Part shown: positions 24,202 through 31,617 of the stretch, piece by piece
Layout of the letters: each line of letters begins with the position of its first letter
Numbering within the stretch: the first letter of the stretch is position 1
Assembly: GCA_044350805.1 (NCBI GenBank)
Contig: JBILGU010000018.1
Location: 1 to 51,270, forward strand
Direction of reading: 5' to 3'
From: UBA6136 sp044350805
GTDB taxonomy: Bacteria > Pseudomonadota > Gammaproteobacteria > Methylococcales > Methylococcaceae
Length of the DNA: 51,270 bases
Notes under the pieces: model-generated
What the model was told of the DNA's origin: nothing
Database searches by the model: none
What the model saw: only the letters and a program-made list of their open reading frames with translations
Program-made: the position numbers and the translations under genes

Positions 24202-25266
24202 TTATTTGCCCTGAGTCCAGCCCGGGAAGGGAAGGCCGTTGTCAATTTCTGCAATGCTAGGCATGACGACGAGGTCATAGTCACCGTAGACCTTATCCTT
24301 GCAGCTGTTCGGGTAGGGGTTCTTGGTGGTGTCGCGAACTAGGAGGGTGTAGTTGATCCAGAAGTTTTCGTTAACACCGTGTCCTGCTAGGAACTTGCTT
24401 GTTGGGCCACCGAACCAGAAATTTGCTGCATGGGGGTCAGTCTGGGTCGCCGTGTTCTTGATGGTGCAAATATCGGCGCCAGCCGGACGCACGATCAGCT
24501 TACGGGCACAGCTTGCAGGGCTAAAGGCTGGAAGAACGGTCGGCGCTTTGATGACGTTGTTGACGTAGTTCACCTGAAGTTCGTTGGCAAAAGGAACGCC
24601 GAAATTGGCGGTCGCGCTGAGCGCTGCGGTCTGATAGGGCGTGAATTTCGGGTTCTTGGCCCAGAAGCCGGGTGCTCCGTTCCGGTGAAGTTCAAAGACC
24701 TTGAAGTAGGCGTCATTGCCCTGAGGCGTGATCCAGCTGCCGAGGTTGCTAATGCGTGCGGCACAGGTCACATCCGTACAGAGGTGATCTGCGAGATTGG
24801 CCTGGGTACCCGTGCCGGCTGCCCAAGCCGCATTCTTGTAGTTTGCCTTCTGGCTGGAGTTGGGAATGGTTGCAACGGAGGGTTGGGTGGTTGATCCTGT
24901 GCAATTTTTGCCATCGACTTCACAGCCGGTGCTTGCGGGGGCCTGAGCCGAACCATCAGCGCCCGTGGGCCATACCCAGGAAACGGCTTTGACCTGTGCA
25001 GTCTTGGGATTTTGGTAGGTACGCGCTTCATCCGAGCAACCATGACCGATACGGATCCCGTCGACGATATAGCCACGGCTTGCGTTGGAAGTAGATGTGG
25101 CAGAGGTGCTGGCGGTGACAGCGCCAGTTGCGGGGCTGGTGGTTGTGGCAGGGCCTCGGTTGGTGTAGGACTGGGAAACGTTACCCTCGACCATGCTTGG
25201 ATGGGCTCCAGAATCAAGACTGATTACGCTGGCTACGATGGTGGCCAGTGCTACGTAGTTTTTCAT
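24202..25266 (-). CDS. Secreted 'GHGC' family protein B, mature N-terminal His
   Basis: The 354-residue precursor has a good GGAGAC before the ATG. The signal peptide is MKNYVALATIVASVISLDSGA, with a predicted mature start HPSMVEG. A Thr/Ser/Ala-rich low-complexity stretch (about 35-65) precedes IRIGHGCSDEAR and VKAVSWVWPTGADG. Then follow STGCEVDGKNCTG, QPSVATIPNSS, LIVRPAGADICTI, NFWFGGPTSKFLAGHGVNEN, VVMPSIAEID and FPGW at the end. It is a clear paralogue of the gene at 22145-23020, with extra cysteines (DHLCTDVTCAARI). It has eight or more cysteines, probably in disulfides. I do not recognise a named family beyond a tentative YcnI/DUF1775 likeness. Confidence 0.7.
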   Translation of the reverse strand: MKNYVALATIVASVISLDSGAHPSMVEGNVSQSYTNRGPATTTSPATGAVTASTSATSTSNASRGYIVDGIRIGHGCSDEARTYQNPKTAQVKAVSWVWPTGADGSAQAPASTGCEVDGKNCTGSTTQPSVATIPNSSQKANYKNAAWAAGTGTQANLADHLCTDVTCAARISNLGSWITPQGNDAYFKVFELHRNGAPGFWAKNPKFTPYQTAALSATANFGVPFANELQVNYVNNVIKAPTVLPAFSPASCARKLIVRPAGADICTIKNTATQTDPHAANFWFGGPTSKFLAGHGVNENFWINYTLLVRDTTKNPYPNSCKDKVYGDYDLVVMPSIAEIDNGLPFPGWTQGK

Positions 25267-25579
25267 TTATTGTCTCCGTTGGTTTTTACATTGATGAGCG
25301 CCCCTCGCTGGAGGAGCTTTTCCTATGTCATCGGTTCGCTTGTGCAGAAAGCATACCAAAAGCATCGGCTTTTGATTTGATGGTTGATTGTTTCTCAGGG
25401 GATGCATCTAACCTATTGATATTAAATTAGTATATTTATTTATCTGTGCGCGCTTCCCGCATTGGGTGAAATATCTTTTTGAGCGATTTTCCATATTTAA
25501 GGAGATGTGCGTTGAAACTGTGGCGTTTGCCACAGGGGGGATTGGAGGGGACACGGCATTTCAGTCATCCTGAATGAAA

Positions 25580-25600
25580 GTAGCCCGCTATGCGGGCTAC
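25580..25600 (-). terminator. Second of two tandem terminators after the decayed GHGC gene
   Basis: Perfect arms GTAGCCCGC and GCGGGCTAC with a 3-base loop are followed on the reverse strand by TTTCATTC. Confidence 0.65.
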
Positions 25601-25617
25601 TAAAAGAAAAATGCCAT

Positions 25618-25642
25618 CCGATGGCAGGAGTCCTGCCATCGG
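25618..25642 (-). terminator. First of two tandem terminators after the decayed GHGC gene
   Basis: The near-perfect palindrome CCGATGGCAGGA/TCCTGCCATCGG is 20 bases beyond the stop at 25662. On the reverse strand a short ATGGC and then TTTTTC follow. Confidence 0.65.
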
Positions 25643-25661
25643 TGTTTTTGATGCTGAGCCT

Positions 25662-26529
25662 TTACTTGGCGCGTTTGCCCCATACCAACGGAAGGTTGGT
25701 ATCTAGGTCGGTATTGGAGGGATATACAATGACGTCGTAACCTTTTCCGCAGTTAGCGGGAAGCGGGTTGTCCTTTGCTGAGCTCACGCCGCCCGGTCCT
25801 GAGGGTGCTGCACCCGGATTGGTCCCCAGTTGGTCACGCCAGAGCGTCAACGTCGCGGGGTAGCCGGTCAGGGGCTTGGAACCTGCTGCCGGGTTGGCAG
25901 CATCAATGGGCGTTCCTACGGCATCGACGTTGCCATATGGGAACGTCGGGGTCGTGTTCGGGATCCACAAATCAGCCGCGGCATTTTCCTTGGTCAAAGG
26001 CCACTTGTTAAGCTTGAGCTTGCAGACGTCGGCAATTGCTATCTTGACCTGAAGGCTGCGAGCGCAAGAAGTCGCTACGGCGTTAATGACGCCCCCCTTA
26101 AAGGGCTGTTCGGTGTAGGCGCTGCTCCCCTGAAGTTTGAAGTCATTCGCTGGATTTTTGCTGTACCAGCCAAGGACGCGACTTTCAATGGTCGTGTCGT
26201 AATTGATGGCCGTGCTCTTCCAGCCACCCGGAGGAAAAACGGGACGAATGAGGTCTCCCACGCTTTGAAGTGGTTGTGTGGTCGGCGGCCGTGAAGTCAT
26301 TCAGGTTGCCATTCGAGGTGATGATGTTGCCTGTCGCAACGTTCTTGAAAAGGATCGTGGGGCTAAAAAAATAGGCAACGCCACGCTCTGCGCGATGATC
26401 GACAGACGGTTGACGGTAGATTCCTTCAGGCAACCGTGACCAATCTGGAGTTAGTCCATTGATCCTGAGCCAAGATAGGCGGGTACGGGGGTGAATACGG
26501 TGGTTTGGGCGTTGGAAAGGGCGCTCATC
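25662..26529 (-). pseudogene. Decayed third 'GHGC' family gene (frameshifts and a stop)
   Basis: The last 212 codons (25662-26300) form one frame with paralogue features: CARSLQVKIAIADVCKLKL, AADLWIPNTT, CGKGYDVIVYPSNTDLDTNL and WGKRAK. Upstream of about 26300 the homology continues in another frame (FKNVATGNIITSNGNLNDFT, 26185-26433). Still further upstream, in the first frame, LQIGHGCLKESTVN appears immediately after a TAA (about 26455). At least two frameshifts, one stop and no signal peptide are needed to read it, so it cannot make the ancestral protein. The C-terminal part has an in-frame ATG at 26300 but no export signal. Intact terminators remain downstream. Confidence 0.7.
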
Positions 26530-26774
26530 CGGGGTTTAGGAATCTTCTTTGCCTGCCCGGTCTCGGTGAATCAACAGTCTTATTAAGTCGGGGATGAGTG
26601 ATATCACTCACTCGATGAGCGAAATCACGGATCTTTTTTCGGTATTTTTGAAGAGCACCCAAGTTCATGACCGGAGCAATGTGTTTTTCTGTCGACAGAA
26701 TCCATTGACCGTGGATGCGCGACCCCGATGAGGAACAGGTGGTTGCTGTTGGCATGAGTCATGCTGTATGGATA

Positions 26775-26905
26775 GCCAGCAGGCGCCACACCTCTGAGAC
26801 TTATGGGAACAAGGGTGTGTCGAATGCGAATTGGCAGGGGTTTGACTGCCCCTGCGTCAGTGCTCCGTGAAGCTTTGCGCCTCCCCTGTGGGAGGCGCTT
26901 TTTTT
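26775..26905 (+). ncRNA. Candidate small RNA with three stem-loops
   Basis: A 130-base stretch without an ORF carries three successive hairpins: CACACC/GGTGTG (26787-26819), GCAGGGG/CCCCTGC (26834-26855) and the terminator GCGCCTCCC-CTGT-GGGAGGCGC followed by seven T (26877-26905). Upstream, TTGCTG and TATGGA with an 18-base spacer could serve as a promoter ending near 26772. No protein gene is transcribed into this terminator from the left on this strand. It does not match SRP, 6S, tmRNA or RNase P patterns that I know. Confidence 0.4.
26877..26905 (+). terminator. Strong Rho-independent terminator on the forward strand
   Basis: Nine perfect base pairs (GCGCCTCCC/GGGAGGCGC), a CTGT loop and TTTTTTT. 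Its upstream transcript is the candidate small RNA. Confidence 0.85.
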
Positions 26906-26918
26906 CGATTTTTGAAGC

Positions 26919-27089
26919 ATGAAATCCCGCCTTTTACCCCTCCTTTACCGATGGGCCTTTCGCTCAATCCCATGTCCGATTTGCGGGTCACCTGTTGAGC
27001 TCCAAGGTTTTGAGGTGAGGGGATCTCACGGGAAACTGATGCCAGTTTGTAGTCCCAGTTGCCTTGGCTTAACTGTTAGAAAAACCTGA
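26919..27089 (+). CDS. Tiny zinc-ribbon-like protein (56 residues)
   Basis: An ATG at 26919 opens 56 codons ending in TGA at 27087-27089. The peptide is basic at the start (MKSRLLPLLYRW). It then has CPICGSPVEL, a spacer with EVRGSHGK, and VCSPSC, that is Cys-x2-Cys followed by Cys-x3-Cys, a plausible treble-clef or ribbon zinc site. It converges on ubiA, the stops being 5 bases apart. Against it: the ribosome binding site is weak (TGAAGC next to the ATG), and a strong terminator ends just 13 bases before the ATG, so it needs its own promoter in very little space. Confidence 0.45.
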   Translation: MKSRLLPLLYRWAFRSIPCPICGSPVELQGFEVRGSHGKLMPVCSPSCLGLTVRKT

Positions 27090-27094
27090 GAGAC

Positions 27095-27967
27095 TTAGCG
27101 AAGGGCATAGTCCACTGCAATGGCTGCGAAGAGTGACGCACCAAACCAGTTGTTGTTCAGGAATGCCCGAAAGCACAGGACCTTTTCCCGTTTTCGGATC
27201 AGCCACTGCTGATAGCCAAAAAAAACCAGGCCAGCCATCAATCCCGCGTGATAGAAAAGCCCTAGTCCTGCATTTTGACCGGCCTGAAAGAGCAGCCCGA
27301 GCATCAGAAGCTGAAACAGACCGATAATCAGCCGGTCGTTTTGGCCAAAAAGAATGGCGGTGGATTTGACACCAATCTTTAAGTCATCCTCCCGATCCAC
27401 CATGGCGTACATGGTGTCGTAAATCAGCGCCCAGACGGCAGTGGCTGTGAAAAGGACCCAGGCATCGATCGGAATTTCGCCTCTCTCAGCAGCAAAAGCC
27501 ATCGGAACCGCCCAGCCGAAAGCGATTCCCAGATAGGCCTGCGGGAGATGGGTCAGTCGCTTGGTAAAGGGGTAACTCGCAGCAAGGAAGGCCCCGGGAA
27601 AGGAAAGCGCGATGCTGAGGGTGTTCAGCTGCAGGACCAGGAGAAAGGCCGCAAGACAAAGCCCGACGAAAAGCCAGAGCGCCTCTTTGGGACTGACCTC
27701 ACCGGCGGCGATGGGTCTTTGACGGGTGCGCTCGACATGGGGGTCAAAGTCCCGGTCCGCATAGTCGTTGATGACGCAACCTGCAGCCCGCATCAAGACC
27801 GTTCCAAGAGCGATGGCCAAGACCGCCTTGAGAGAGGGCTGTCCGGCACCTGCGATCCAGAGTGCCCACAAAGCCGGCCAGAGCAAGAGCAAAATACCGA
27901 TGGGCTTGTCAAAGCGCATCAGCCGCCAATAGGCATTGAATTTGGAGGATTTTGAGCGGGCGAACAT
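27095..27967 (-). CDS. ubiA: 4-hydroxybenzoate octaprenyltransferase
   Basis: UbiA is an inner-membrane prenyltransferase that attaches the polyprenyl tail to 4-hydroxybenzoate in ubiquinone synthesis. The 290-residue protein has eight or nine hydrophobic helices and both Asp-rich Mg-diphosphate motifs: INDYADRDFD (about 67-76) and DREDDLKIGVKS (about 191-202). It begins one base after the ubiC stop, so the two pathway genes are coupled. It is the last gene of the reverse cysK-cysE-serB-ubiC-ubiA run. Confidence 0.95.
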   Translation of the reverse strand: MFARSKSSKFNAYWRLMRFDKPIGILLLLWPALWALWIAGAGQPSLKAVLAIALGTVLMRAAGCVINDYADRDFDPHVERTRQRPIAAGEVSPKEALWLFVGLCLAAFLLVLQLNTLSIALSFPGAFLAASYPFTKRLTHLPQAYLGIAFGWAVPMAFAAERGEIPIDAWVLFTATAVWALIYDTMYAMVDREDDLKIGVKSTAILFGQNDRLIIGLFQLLMLGLLFQAGQNAGLGLFYHAGLMAGLVFFGYQQWLIRKREKVLCFRAFLNNNWFGASLFAAIAVDYALR

Positions 27968-27968
27968 C

Positions 27969-28520
27969 TTAGGATTTCGGATCTAAAAGCAGAGGCAGAA
28001 AGAATTCGGCAACCAGCAGAGGAAAGGCCTGACCCAAGGTATAAAGAGATCGTCGGCCCATCACCTCCTTGACGTTCCACTGCCTTCGAAGAGGCACCTT
28101 GGTCCACTCCAGCGTTCGTCGCCCCAGCTCAGGATGCGTGAAAAGGATTTCACCCAGCGGTTGATTCCCCAGGCGTGAAAGCCTGGGGTCAGCGTATTTC
28201 ACCGTCTCTTCCGGAATAATGCTGCGGGCGAGGATGACCGGCGATTTTCCGGCCATCAGTGCGACCTCGCGGATCACGGCTTTTGCCCCCGGACGAAGCG
28301 CCAGAGCATGCCGCTCTTCCACATAAGGCACCCCGGGGCGTTGCTGGAGGAGAACCACACCAAAGTTTTCGCCATAGCGCGTTCGAAGCCTTTGGGTCAG
28401 AGACCCCGGCTCAAGCAGCCATGACGAGATGTCATTGGCTCCGGCAGCACTCTGTGCGTGGCCACCCTGCTGTCCGTGCCAGAGCGGCGGCGATCCCAGA
28501 ATCAGGCTTTTGATGGGCAT
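27969..28520 (-). CDS. ubiC: Chorismate lyase
   Basis: UbiC releases 4-hydroxybenzoate and pyruvate from chorismate, the first committed step to ubiquinone. The 183-residue cytoplasmic protein has the family core: WLLEPGSLTQRL, REVALMAG, ARSIIPEETV, LGNQPLGEILFTHP and VKEVMGRRSLYTL. GGAA precedes the ATG. Its start overlaps the serB 3' end by 19 bases and it passes directly to ubiA, the substrate-product pair being co-translated. Confidence 0.9.
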   Translation of the reverse strand: MPIKSLILGSPPLWHGQQGGHAQSAAGANDISSWLLEPGSLTQRLRTRYGENFGVVLLQQRPGVPYVEERHALALRPGAKAVIREVALMAGKSPVILARSIIPEETVKYADPRLSRLGNQPLGEILFTHPELGRRTLEWTKVPLRRQWNVKEVMGRRSLYTLGQAFPLLVAEFFLPLLLDPKS

Positions 28521-29164
28521 GCCGGCATTTCCAGGCCAATCAATGGGAGGACCTGCCGCATGTCTTTTTCATCGATTCGCTGCATCGCTTTTTCGCGGAC
28601 GATGGGCTTGGCATTGAATGCAATGGAAAGCCCGGCGACGGCCATCATCTTAAGATCATTGGCGCCATCGCCAATCGCCACGGTTCTCTCCAGAGGAATC
28701 CCCAGCGCCTTGGCCCATTCCATCAGGGTTCTGGCCTTGACCTCTGCATCCACGATCTCGCCGATAACCTCGCCGGTCAGATAACCTTCTCGGATGGCCA
28801 GTCGGTTGGCTTTCCAGAAATCAAGGCCCAAGGATTCGGCGAGGGGATCGAGCACCTCATGGAATCCCCCCGAAACCACCCCGATGAAACCACCGGCAGC
28901 CTTCACGGCCTGAATGAGATCAGGAACCCCCGAGGTGACGGTGATTTGATGCCGTACCTCATCGAAAATCTGGGTGGGGAGTCCTTCCAGGGCGCCGACC
29001 CGTTCCTTGAGGCTGGCTACAAAGTCGAGTTCACCCCGCATGGCCCGTTCCGTGATGGCTGCGACCTCGGCTTCGACATCGGCGTGGGCCGCCAGAAGTT
29101 CGATGACTTCGTTTTCGATCAAAGTGGAGTCGACGTCAAGGACGACCAGGCATGGCTGCTGCAT
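28502..29164 (-). CDS. serB: Phosphoserine phosphatase
   Basis: SerB makes L-serine from phosphoserine. From the ATG at 29164 the protein is 220 residues. The frame also offers a TTG at 29182 immediately after the cysE stop, but the ATG is the more usual start. HAD motif I is VLDVDSTLIENEV (nucleophile Asp10, Asp12), followed by motif II in GVVSGGF, Lys in the KAR region and motif IV IGDGANDLKM. It lacks the N-terminal ACT-like domain of long SerB forms. It lies directly after cysE, so serine production and serine acetylation are encoded together. Confidence 0.92.
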   Translation of the reverse strand: MQQPCLVVLDVDSTLIENEVIELLAAHADVEAEVAAITERAMRGELDFVASLKERVGALEGLPTQIFDEVRHQITVTSGVPDLIQAVKAAGGFIGVVSGGFHEVLDPLAESLGLDFWKANRLAIREGYLTGEVIGEIVDAEVKARTLMEWAKALGIPLERTVAIGDGANDLKMMAVAGLSIAFNAKPIVREKAMQRIDEKDMRQVLPLIGLEMPACPSKA

Positions 29165-29182
29165 AGAGGGGCTCGTTACCAA

Positions 29183-30124
29183 TTAAATACCGCTGCCCTG
29201 ATCGAAAAGTTCATGTCTGGGTTGCCCCTGACTGATGTTGCTATGGGGGGCAATGCTGCGAGTTAGCCAGACATTGCCACCGATCGTTGAGCCTTGGCCG
29301 ATCGTGATGCGACCGAGGATGGTCGCTCCAGCGTAAACCACCACATCATCCTCAACGATTGGATGCCGCGCATGGCCTTTGAGGAGAACGCCATTCTCGT
29401 CGGTCGGAAACCGTTTCGCGCCGAGGGTGACATGCTGATAGAGCCGGACTCGTTCGCCGATGATGCAGGTTTCGCCGATGACAACGCCGGTGCCATGGTC
29501 GATGAAAAAACTCGGACCGATCTGGGCGCCGGGATGAATGTCGATGCCGGTCTCAGAATGGGCGATCTCTGAGATCATGCGAGCAATCAAAGGAAGCTCC
29601 AAAAGATAGAGCTCATGGGCCAGGCGATGGTTGATCACCGCCGAAATCCCGGGGTAGCAGACCAGGACCTCGTCAACGCTGCGGGCCGCCGGATCCCCCT
29701 CATAAGCCGCCTCAAGATCAGTATCCAGTAAGCTTCGAACCTTGGGGAGGGTTTTGACGAAACGTTGAACCCGTTTCATCGCTTCAGACTCAATGTCTTG
29801 CCGATGGGGGGCCGTTTGGCCTGATTGTTCAGCAAAAAAGCGAAGTTCCCTCTGAATCTGGCCCACCAAAAGCCGCATGTTGGCATCGAGAAGATGCCCG
29901 ACGTAGTAGTCAATCCCTTCCCGCGTTTGCTCGCCCGTCCCCAGCCGATTAGGAAAAAGTGCAGTCGCCAATCCGGTGACAATCTCCTTGAGGATGGGTC
30001 TTGCAGGTAGCCGTGGCGGATTGTCACTCCGTTGCCTCAAGGCCAGGGAATGCTCACGAAGTTCGCGAAGGTCAGCAACGACCGGCCCAAAATCAAGGTG
30101 GAGGGCGTCGTGGGAATGCGTCAT
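29183..30124 (-). CDS. cysE: Serine O-acetyltransferase, EpsC type
   Basis: It acetylates L-serine to O-acetylserine, the acceptor for cysteine synthesis and an inducer of CysB regulons. The 313-residue protein has an alpha-helical N-terminal domain of about 175 residues, longer than in E. coli CysE. The C-terminal left-handed beta-helix of hexapeptide repeats follows (IDIHPGAQIGPSFFIDHGTG, VVIGETCIIGERV, HPIVEDDVVVYAGATILG, STIGGNVWLT). The catalytic His/Asp pair is in the HPGA/FIDHG region. It lies 27 bases after cysK on the same strand, which fits a serine-to-cysteine operon. Confidence 0.93.
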   Translation of the reverse strand: MTHSHDALHLDFGPVVADLRELREHSLALRQRSDNPPRLPARPILKEIVTGLATALFPNRLGTGEQTREGIDYYVGHLLDANMRLLVGQIQRELRFFAEQSGQTAPHRQDIESEAMKRVQRFVKTLPKVRSLLDTDLEAAYEGDPAARSVDEVLVCYPGISAVINHRLAHELYLLELPLIARMISEIAHSETGIDIHPGAQIGPSFFIDHGTGVVIGETCIIGERVRLYQHVTLGAKRFPTDENGVLLKGHARHPIVEDDVVVYAGATILGRITIGQGSTIGGNVWLTRSIAPHSNISQGQPRHELFDQGSGI

Positions 30125-30151
30125 GGTCCTAAATCCCTGGAACAGTCAGTC

Positions 30152-31138
30152 TTAGAGCGAAAGGCCTTTCTCATCAAACAGTCCTTCGAAAAGGGCGGTT
30201 GAGAGGTAGCGTTCGCCCGAATCGGGAAGGATGACCACGATGGTTTTGCCGGCGTAGGCGGGGTCCTTGGCAAGTCTCAGGGCGGCCGCTGCTGCAGCGC
30301 CACAGGAGATGCCGCAGAGGATGCCTTCTTCTCTCGCCAGTCGACGGGCGGTCTCGATGGCCTCTTCATTAGAGACGCGTTCGATGACATCGACCAGATC
30401 CAGATCGAGATTGTCGGGGACAAACCCTGCACCGATCCCCTGGATCTTGTGCGGAGCGGGTTTCAGGGGTTCGCCCGCGCGCTTTTGGGTCAGAACGGGG
30501 CTGGCTTCCGGTTCAACCGCCACGGACGTGATGGCTTTGCCTTTGGTTTTCTTGAGATAACGGGTCACCCCGGTGATGGTGCCACCGGTGCCCACACCGG
30601 CGACCAGGACATCGATCTGCCCCTCGGTGTCGTCCCAGATCTCGGGGCCGGTGGTGACTTCGTGAATCGCGGGATTGGCGGGATTTTTGAATTGCTGAAG
30701 CAGCACATAGCGGCTGGGATCGGACGCTGCAATTTCTTCGGCCTTGGCGATGGCGCCGGGCATGCCCTTGGCGCCTTCGGTGAGGACGAGCTTGGCGCCA
30801 TAAGCGACGAGGAGCTTTCGGCGTTCGATGCTCATGGTCTCGGGCATGGTCAGGGTCAGGGGGATCCCTCGGGCGGCGGCGACGAAGGCGAGAGCGATGC
30901 CGGTATTGCCGCTGGTGGGTTCGACGATTTCCTTGCCTTTGCCGAGGAGGCCTTTTTTCTCGGCATCCCAGACCATCGCGGCGCCGATACGGCATTTGAC
31001 GGAGTAGGCGGGATTCCGGCCCTCGATTTTGGCGAGGACGGTGGCGCCGGCACCATCGGTGATGCGGTTCAGGCGAACGAGGGGCGTACGCCCGATCGAC
31101 TTTGAATTATCTTCAAACCAGTGGCTCATGCGGGACAT
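30152..31138 (-). CDS. cysK: Cysteine synthase A
   Basis: CysK uses PLP to make cysteine from O-acetylserine and sulfide. The 328-residue protein has the PLP lysine in NPAYSVKCRIG (about Lys49), the substrate loop PTSGNTGIA, the phosphate-binding GTGGTITG (about 187) and the C-terminal PDSGERYLST. The match to CysK-type NPxxSVKxRIG is better than to CysM. An alternative ATG three codons in (31129) is equally possible. It is the first gene of the run leading to cysE, serB, ubiC and ubiA. Its promoter shares the 189-base gap with the divergent His-rich peptide gene. Confidence 0.94.
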   Translation of the reverse strand: MSRMSHWFEDNSKSIGRTPLVRLNRITDGAGATVLAKIEGRNPAYSVKCRIGAAMVWDAEKKGLLGKGKEIVEPTSGNTGIALAFVAAARGIPLTLTMPETMSIERRKLLVAYGAKLVLTEGAKGMPGAIAKAEEIAASDPSRYVLLQQFKNPANPAIHEVTTGPEIWDDTEGQIDVLVAGVGTGGTITGVTRYLKKTKGKAITSVAVEPEASPVLTQKRAGEPLKPAPHKIQGIGAGFVPDNLDLDLVDVIERVSNEEAIETARRLAREEGILCGISCGAAAAAALRLAKDPAYAGKTIVVILPDSGERYLSTALFEGLFDEKGLSL

Positions 31139-31327
31139 CCAGATAAGGCAGAAAGAGGCCCTATTCTACTGGTGAATGGCCCCCTGTGTCGGCATCCGGG
31201 CACTTCCATGAAGATGGGCTCATGGAATGATGAGGAAACGATTAAATCGGAACTTACCGGATTGAGTGTGCTTGGCTCAGCCGGATAATGGCTCCCATGG
31301 CGGGTCATCGATTTTTGGGGGGGTTCA

Positions 31328-31606
31328 ATGGTTCGATGGATTCTGATGCTGGGCGCCTTGGTTATGGAGACCCCCTGCCGGGCTGATTCAGAGGGCTGGG
31401 GAGGATGGGCCGTCCCGATGGCGCCCATGGTTGCTGTCACGCCCCCTGCGATCATCCTTCCGCAGATCACCATCAGCCCGGCCCCCCTCTGGGGGCCACC
31501 GCCCACGGTTTATTACGGCCCTCGCTATGGCTACGCACCTTATGGGTATCCCGACCGCCACCATGGTCACGGCGGTCATCACCGTCATCATCATGACAGG
31601 GATTAA
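31328..31606 (+). CDS. Small exported His-rich protein
   Basis: The 92-residue product has a signal peptide (MVRWILMLGALVMETPCRA). The middle is Pro/aromatic-rich (PPPTVYYGPRYGYAPYGYP). The tail has ten histidines in the last 17 residues (RHHGHGGHHRHHHDRD), a likely Ni/Zn/Cu-binding segment. The ribosome site GGGGGG lies five to ten bases before the ATG. It is divergent from cysK and convergent on the response regulator. Proteins of this kind are common in metal-exposed bacteria, but no specific family is recognised. Confidence 0.7.
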   Translation: MVRWILMLGALVMETPCRADSEGWGGWAVPMAPMVAVTPPAIILPQITISPAPLWGPPPTVYYGPRYGYAPYGYPDRHHGHGGHHRHHHDRD

Positions 31607-31617
31607 TGTTTGATGGG

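Larger units (their letters stand above)
25267..25661. other. AT-rich control region and tandem terminators
   Basis: This 395-base stretch contains the promoter region of the reverse gene at 25266, very AT-rich around 25420-25445 (TATTGATATTAAATTAGTATATTT). Two adjacent strong hairpins at 25580-25642 follow and belong to the decayed paralogue upstream of it. No gene is supported. Confidence 0.5.
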
